A stretch of 47,902 nt of DNA from an uncultured Alteromonadaceae bacterium (GTDB lineage: Bacteria > Pseudomonadota > Gammaproteobacteria > Pseudomonadales > Halieaceae). The position numbers and the translations under genes are program-made. This document shows positions 45,748-47,902 of this stretch, piece by piece. The stretch covers positions 1 through 47,902 of the forward strand of contig CAJYAI010000017.1 of the NCBI GenBank assembly GCA_913064725.1, in the 5' to 3' direction. Below the pieces are notes generated by a model. The model saw nothing but the letters and a program-made list of their open reading frames with translations. It was not told where the DNA came from and did not search any database. Every line of letters begins with the position of its first letter. The stretch's first letter is position 1.

Positions 45748-46785
45748 TTAGTCCTTAACGCTACTGCTAGCTTTTTCAGCCAGCGCTTTTTCTAACGCAT
45801 CAATCCGCTTAACGAGGTCATTCAACTTCTCATAGCGCGATGCGCTTCGAGCCCAGTCGCGGGTCCGCATCAATCCAGTACCCGATGCGTAATCTCCGGG
45901 CTGGGAAATACTTCGAGAGACTCTGCCTTGACCACCAATATGGACATCGTCAGCCACCTCGAGATGCCCTGCGAAGCCGGCTTGTCCGCCAACGGTACAA
46001 CGCTCACCTAGCTTCGTGCCACCGGCAAATCCGACTTGCCCGGCGATGGCTGATTTTGCCCCTATCGACACACCATGCGCGATATGAACTAGGTTATCGA
46101 TGATTACGTCGTCTGCGATTACCGTATCGTCCAGCGCACCGCGGTCGATCGAACAACCAGCGCCGATCTCAACGCGATCCCCAATTCGAACGCCACCGAG
46201 CTGAAGTATTTTTTCCCAGCCAGAGTCGGTTGGCGCAAAACCAAAACCGTCGGAACCGATGACCGTATTTGCATGAATCAGGCACGAATGGCCAACACTG
46301 ATTCCATGATAGAGCTTTACACCAGAACGCAGCTCTGTCCCCGAACCCACTCTAGAGTGCTCACCAATCCAAACATTAGGGCCAATCCAAACATCGTCAC
46401 CAAGAACCACGTTATCGTCGACGACTGCGCCGGCGTCTACAGTTACATTCTTGCCCAGCTTTGCCGTAGCAGCGATGACCGCCGTGTCATGCAGGCGGCG
46501 CGTGCGTGTAGGACGATTGTCAAATAAGCGAGTTGCTCTGGCGAAATCTCGATACGGCGCGTCACTGAAAATGACTGCCCCCGAAAATCCGCCAACCCAT
46601 TCTCGAGGGCAAATGACAGCGCTGACCGTAGACGCTTCCAGTGACGCCACAAACTTCTTTCTCGAGACAAAGGAAAGGTCTCCCTCGTCCGCCGAGTCGA
46701 GTGACGCCAGACCCCGCAAGGGCATATCGTGTTCGCCTCTGTAAGGCAGGTCTAATGCTTTAGCGATATCGCCGAGCGTTGGCAT
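45748..46785 (-). CDS. lpxD: UDP-3-O-acylglucosamine N-acyltransferase
   Basis: 345 residues: an N-terminal uridine-binding domain (PTLGDIAKALDLPYRG, then GLASLDSADEGDLSFVSRKKF), a hexapeptide-repeat beta-helix with DNLVHIAHGVSIG, and a C-terminal helix. Third step of lipid A synthesis. It starts one base after the skp stop. Confidence 0.97.
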   Translation of the reverse strand: MPTLGDIAKALDLPYRGEHDMPLRGLASLDSADEGDLSFVSRKKFVASLEASTVSAVICPREWVGGFSGAVIFSDAPYRDFARATRLFDNRPTRTRRLHDTAVIAATAKLGKNVTVDAGAVVDDNVVLGDDVWIGPNVWIGEHSRVGSGTELRSGVKLYHGISVGHSCLIHANTVIGSDGFGFAPTDSGWEKILQLGGVRIGDRVEIGAGCSIDRGALDDTVIADDVIIDNLVHIAHGVSIGAKSAIAGQVGFAGGTKLGERCTVGGQAGFAGHLEVADDVHIGGQGRVSRSISQPGDYASGTGLMRTRDWARSASRYEKLNDLVKRIDALEKALAEKASSSVKD

Positions 46786-46786
46786 T

Positions 46787-47299
46787 TTACTCTTGTGGCA
46801 GCTGATTCAACTTATCCGTTACCTTAGCCGTAATGTTGTAAGACGGGTCAAAATGAATAACCGACTGACCCGGCAACAACAGCGCTATGTTATCGGTCTG
46901 AATCACTTCTCGAAGCACTTGCTGAGCGGCTGGAGCCAGCTCCTGCAAAACGCCCTGCAGGTTTTGCTGCTGCAAAGACTGCAGTTTTTTAACGACGTAC
47001 TCAAGATCAGCATTTTTACTCGCGAGTTTCTGACGCGCTGCTACTTGCTCATCTTCGCTCATCGCTGCCTGATCTCGTTGGAAGTTCTGCACGAGCGTGT
47101 CGAAATCAGCTTTCAACTTATCGAACTCCGTACGATCCTCCGCGAAGGCCTCGCTAGCCTCAAAATCACGGATCCGCTGTTGGGCGAGATCAGTCTGCAG
47201 AATAGCCTGCTCTAGATCGACAACAGCAGTGCGACCTTGAGCGTGTACAACAGTCGATGCAAGCAAAAGTGCCATAACGGCGATAGTGCGAAACAACAT
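46787..47299 (-). CDS. skp: Periplasmic chaperone Skp/OmpH
   Basis: 170 residues with a signal peptide (about 1-20) and a long coiled-coil tentacle region (about 45-130) rich in Gln, Asp and Lys. The opening RTAVVDLEQAILQTDLAQQ matches the OmpH family. It carries unfolded outer-membrane proteins to BamA, the adjacent upstream gene. Confidence 0.93.
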   Translation of the reverse strand: MLFRTIAVMALLLASTVVHAQGRTAVVDLEQAILQTDLAQQRIRDFEASEAFAEDRTEFDKLKADFDTLVQNFQRDQAAMSEDEQVAARQKLASKNADLEYVVKKLQSLQQQNLQGVLQELAPAAQQVLREVIQTDNIALLLPGQSVIHFDPSYNITAKVTDKLNQLPQE

Positions 47300-47323
47300 T
47301 AGGGAGAACCTCCTGGTTAGTGA

Positions 47324-47902
47324 CTAGAATCCACGCCCTAGCGTGAATTGGAAAACTTCTCGACGATCAGTCTCGCTGGCATTAAGCGGTCTGGCAAGGG
47401 CGAACGTCAATGGACCAAAGCCGCTTAACCAGGTGACACCGATACCTACAGAATAGCGGAGCTCGTCAACCTCGACACCAAAGCAATTAATCTGATTTTC
47501 GCGACAATTTGTATTGAAAACATTACCGACATCCAGGAAAAGTGCGGATCGAATCGATCTTCTATCTTTCACAAACGGCATCGGGAACAAAATCTCCGCT
47601 GAGCCCTCAACCACCACATTGCCGCCGAATGGGTCAGCTCGACGCCCAAGAAATACTTGTTGTGTCTCTATCTTTCCTGTGTCTGGATTCACAATGTAGC
47701 CGAAGCCCTGGCCATCGGGGCCACCAATTTCTGTGGCGACGCCATCATCGTCCACTGCGGTTGCAGCAAATCCAGTTTGGTAAAGAATGGGGGGGGTACT
47801 TCTAGGGCCAAGCGTATTTGTTTCGAATCCACGGACGCTGCCGAATCCTCCCGCAAAGAAGTGCTCATAAAATGGCAACTCGGTGGTATCACCGTAACCA
47901 TC
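47324..47902 (-). CDS. bamA: BamA outer-membrane assembly factor (C-terminal part; runs off the right edge)
   Basis: About 192 residues of the barrel end, open through the window edge. It includes LPFYEHFFAGGFGSVRGFETNTLGP, where VRGF is the lid-loop motif of the Omp85 family, and it ends in a terminal Phe (FTLGRGF). BamA inserts beta-barrel proteins into the outer membrane. It heads the minus-strand cluster seen here. Confidence 0.96.
   Translation of the reverse strand, partial: DGYGDTTELPFYEHFFAGGFGSVRGFETNTLGPRSTPPILYQTGFAATAVDDDGVATEIGGPDGQGFGYIVNPDTGKIETQQVFLGRRADPFGGNVVVEGSAEILFPMPFVKDRRSIRSALFLDVGNVFNTNCRENQINCFGVEVDELRYSVGIGVTWLSGFGPLTFALARPLNASETDRREVFQFTLGRGF

Overview
The window looks like a chromosomal segment of a marine, Gram-negative gammaproteobacterium, perhaps of the OM60/NOR5 (Halieaceae) or SAR92 type. 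The evidence is the gene order bamA-skp-lpxD-fabZ-lpxA-lpxB-rnhB-dnaE, the alaS-lysC-csrA-tRNA-Ser order, GreB, a single-chain GcvP, a TonB-dependent receptor and a glucosylglycerate osmolyte operon. The clade assignment is an inference; the class is well supported.

Layout. Positions 1-12.5 kb are a loose accessory region. It holds the N-terminal part of an HMG-CoA-lyase-type gene with a VOC-fold gene upstream of it, a cysteine hydrolase, an IS91-like transposase relic, a DUF2147-like exported protein, a degenerate membrane histidine kinase, small membrane proteins, a cupin, a TonB-dependent receptor, an AGCS sodium symporter, a TauD-type dioxygenase, a DUF2237 protein and a TauE/SafE permease. 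Positions 12.5-17.3 kb (minus strand) are a tightly overlapping four-gene operon: glycerate kinase, glucosyl-3-phosphoglycerate phosphatase, glucosyl-3-phosphoglycerate synthase and a GH13_18 glucosylglycerate phosphorylase. Together these would make glucosylglycerate and recycle it to glucose-1-phosphate and phosphoglycerate. Positions 17.4-23 kb carry an amidohydrolase with a coupled exported protein of unknown function, a 3-hydroxyisobutyrate-dehydrogenase-type gene, and a divergent pair of zinc alcohol dehydrogenase and enolase-superfamily dehydratase.

Positions 23-28.3 kb look horizontally shaped: a tyrosine-integrase N-terminal relic with an intact ribosome binding site, a 1279-residue exported beta-propeller protein with thrombospondin type 3 calcium repeats, and a hypothetical ORF whose 3' end is an 11-copy CACAA pentanucleotide repeat (a possible contingency locus).

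From 28.5 kb onward the window is core genome. It contains tRNA-Ser(GCU), csrA, lysC, alaS, a HIT protein, a Trm112-like protein, an M23 peptidase-like protein, greB (with a promoter and terminator-like hairpin in its leader), gcvP, DUF1244, a Nudix-domain lipoprotein, dnaE, and then the lipid A / outer-membrane assembly cluster, which runs off the right edge inside bamA. No CRISPR array, rRNA, complete insertion sequence or prophage was seen.
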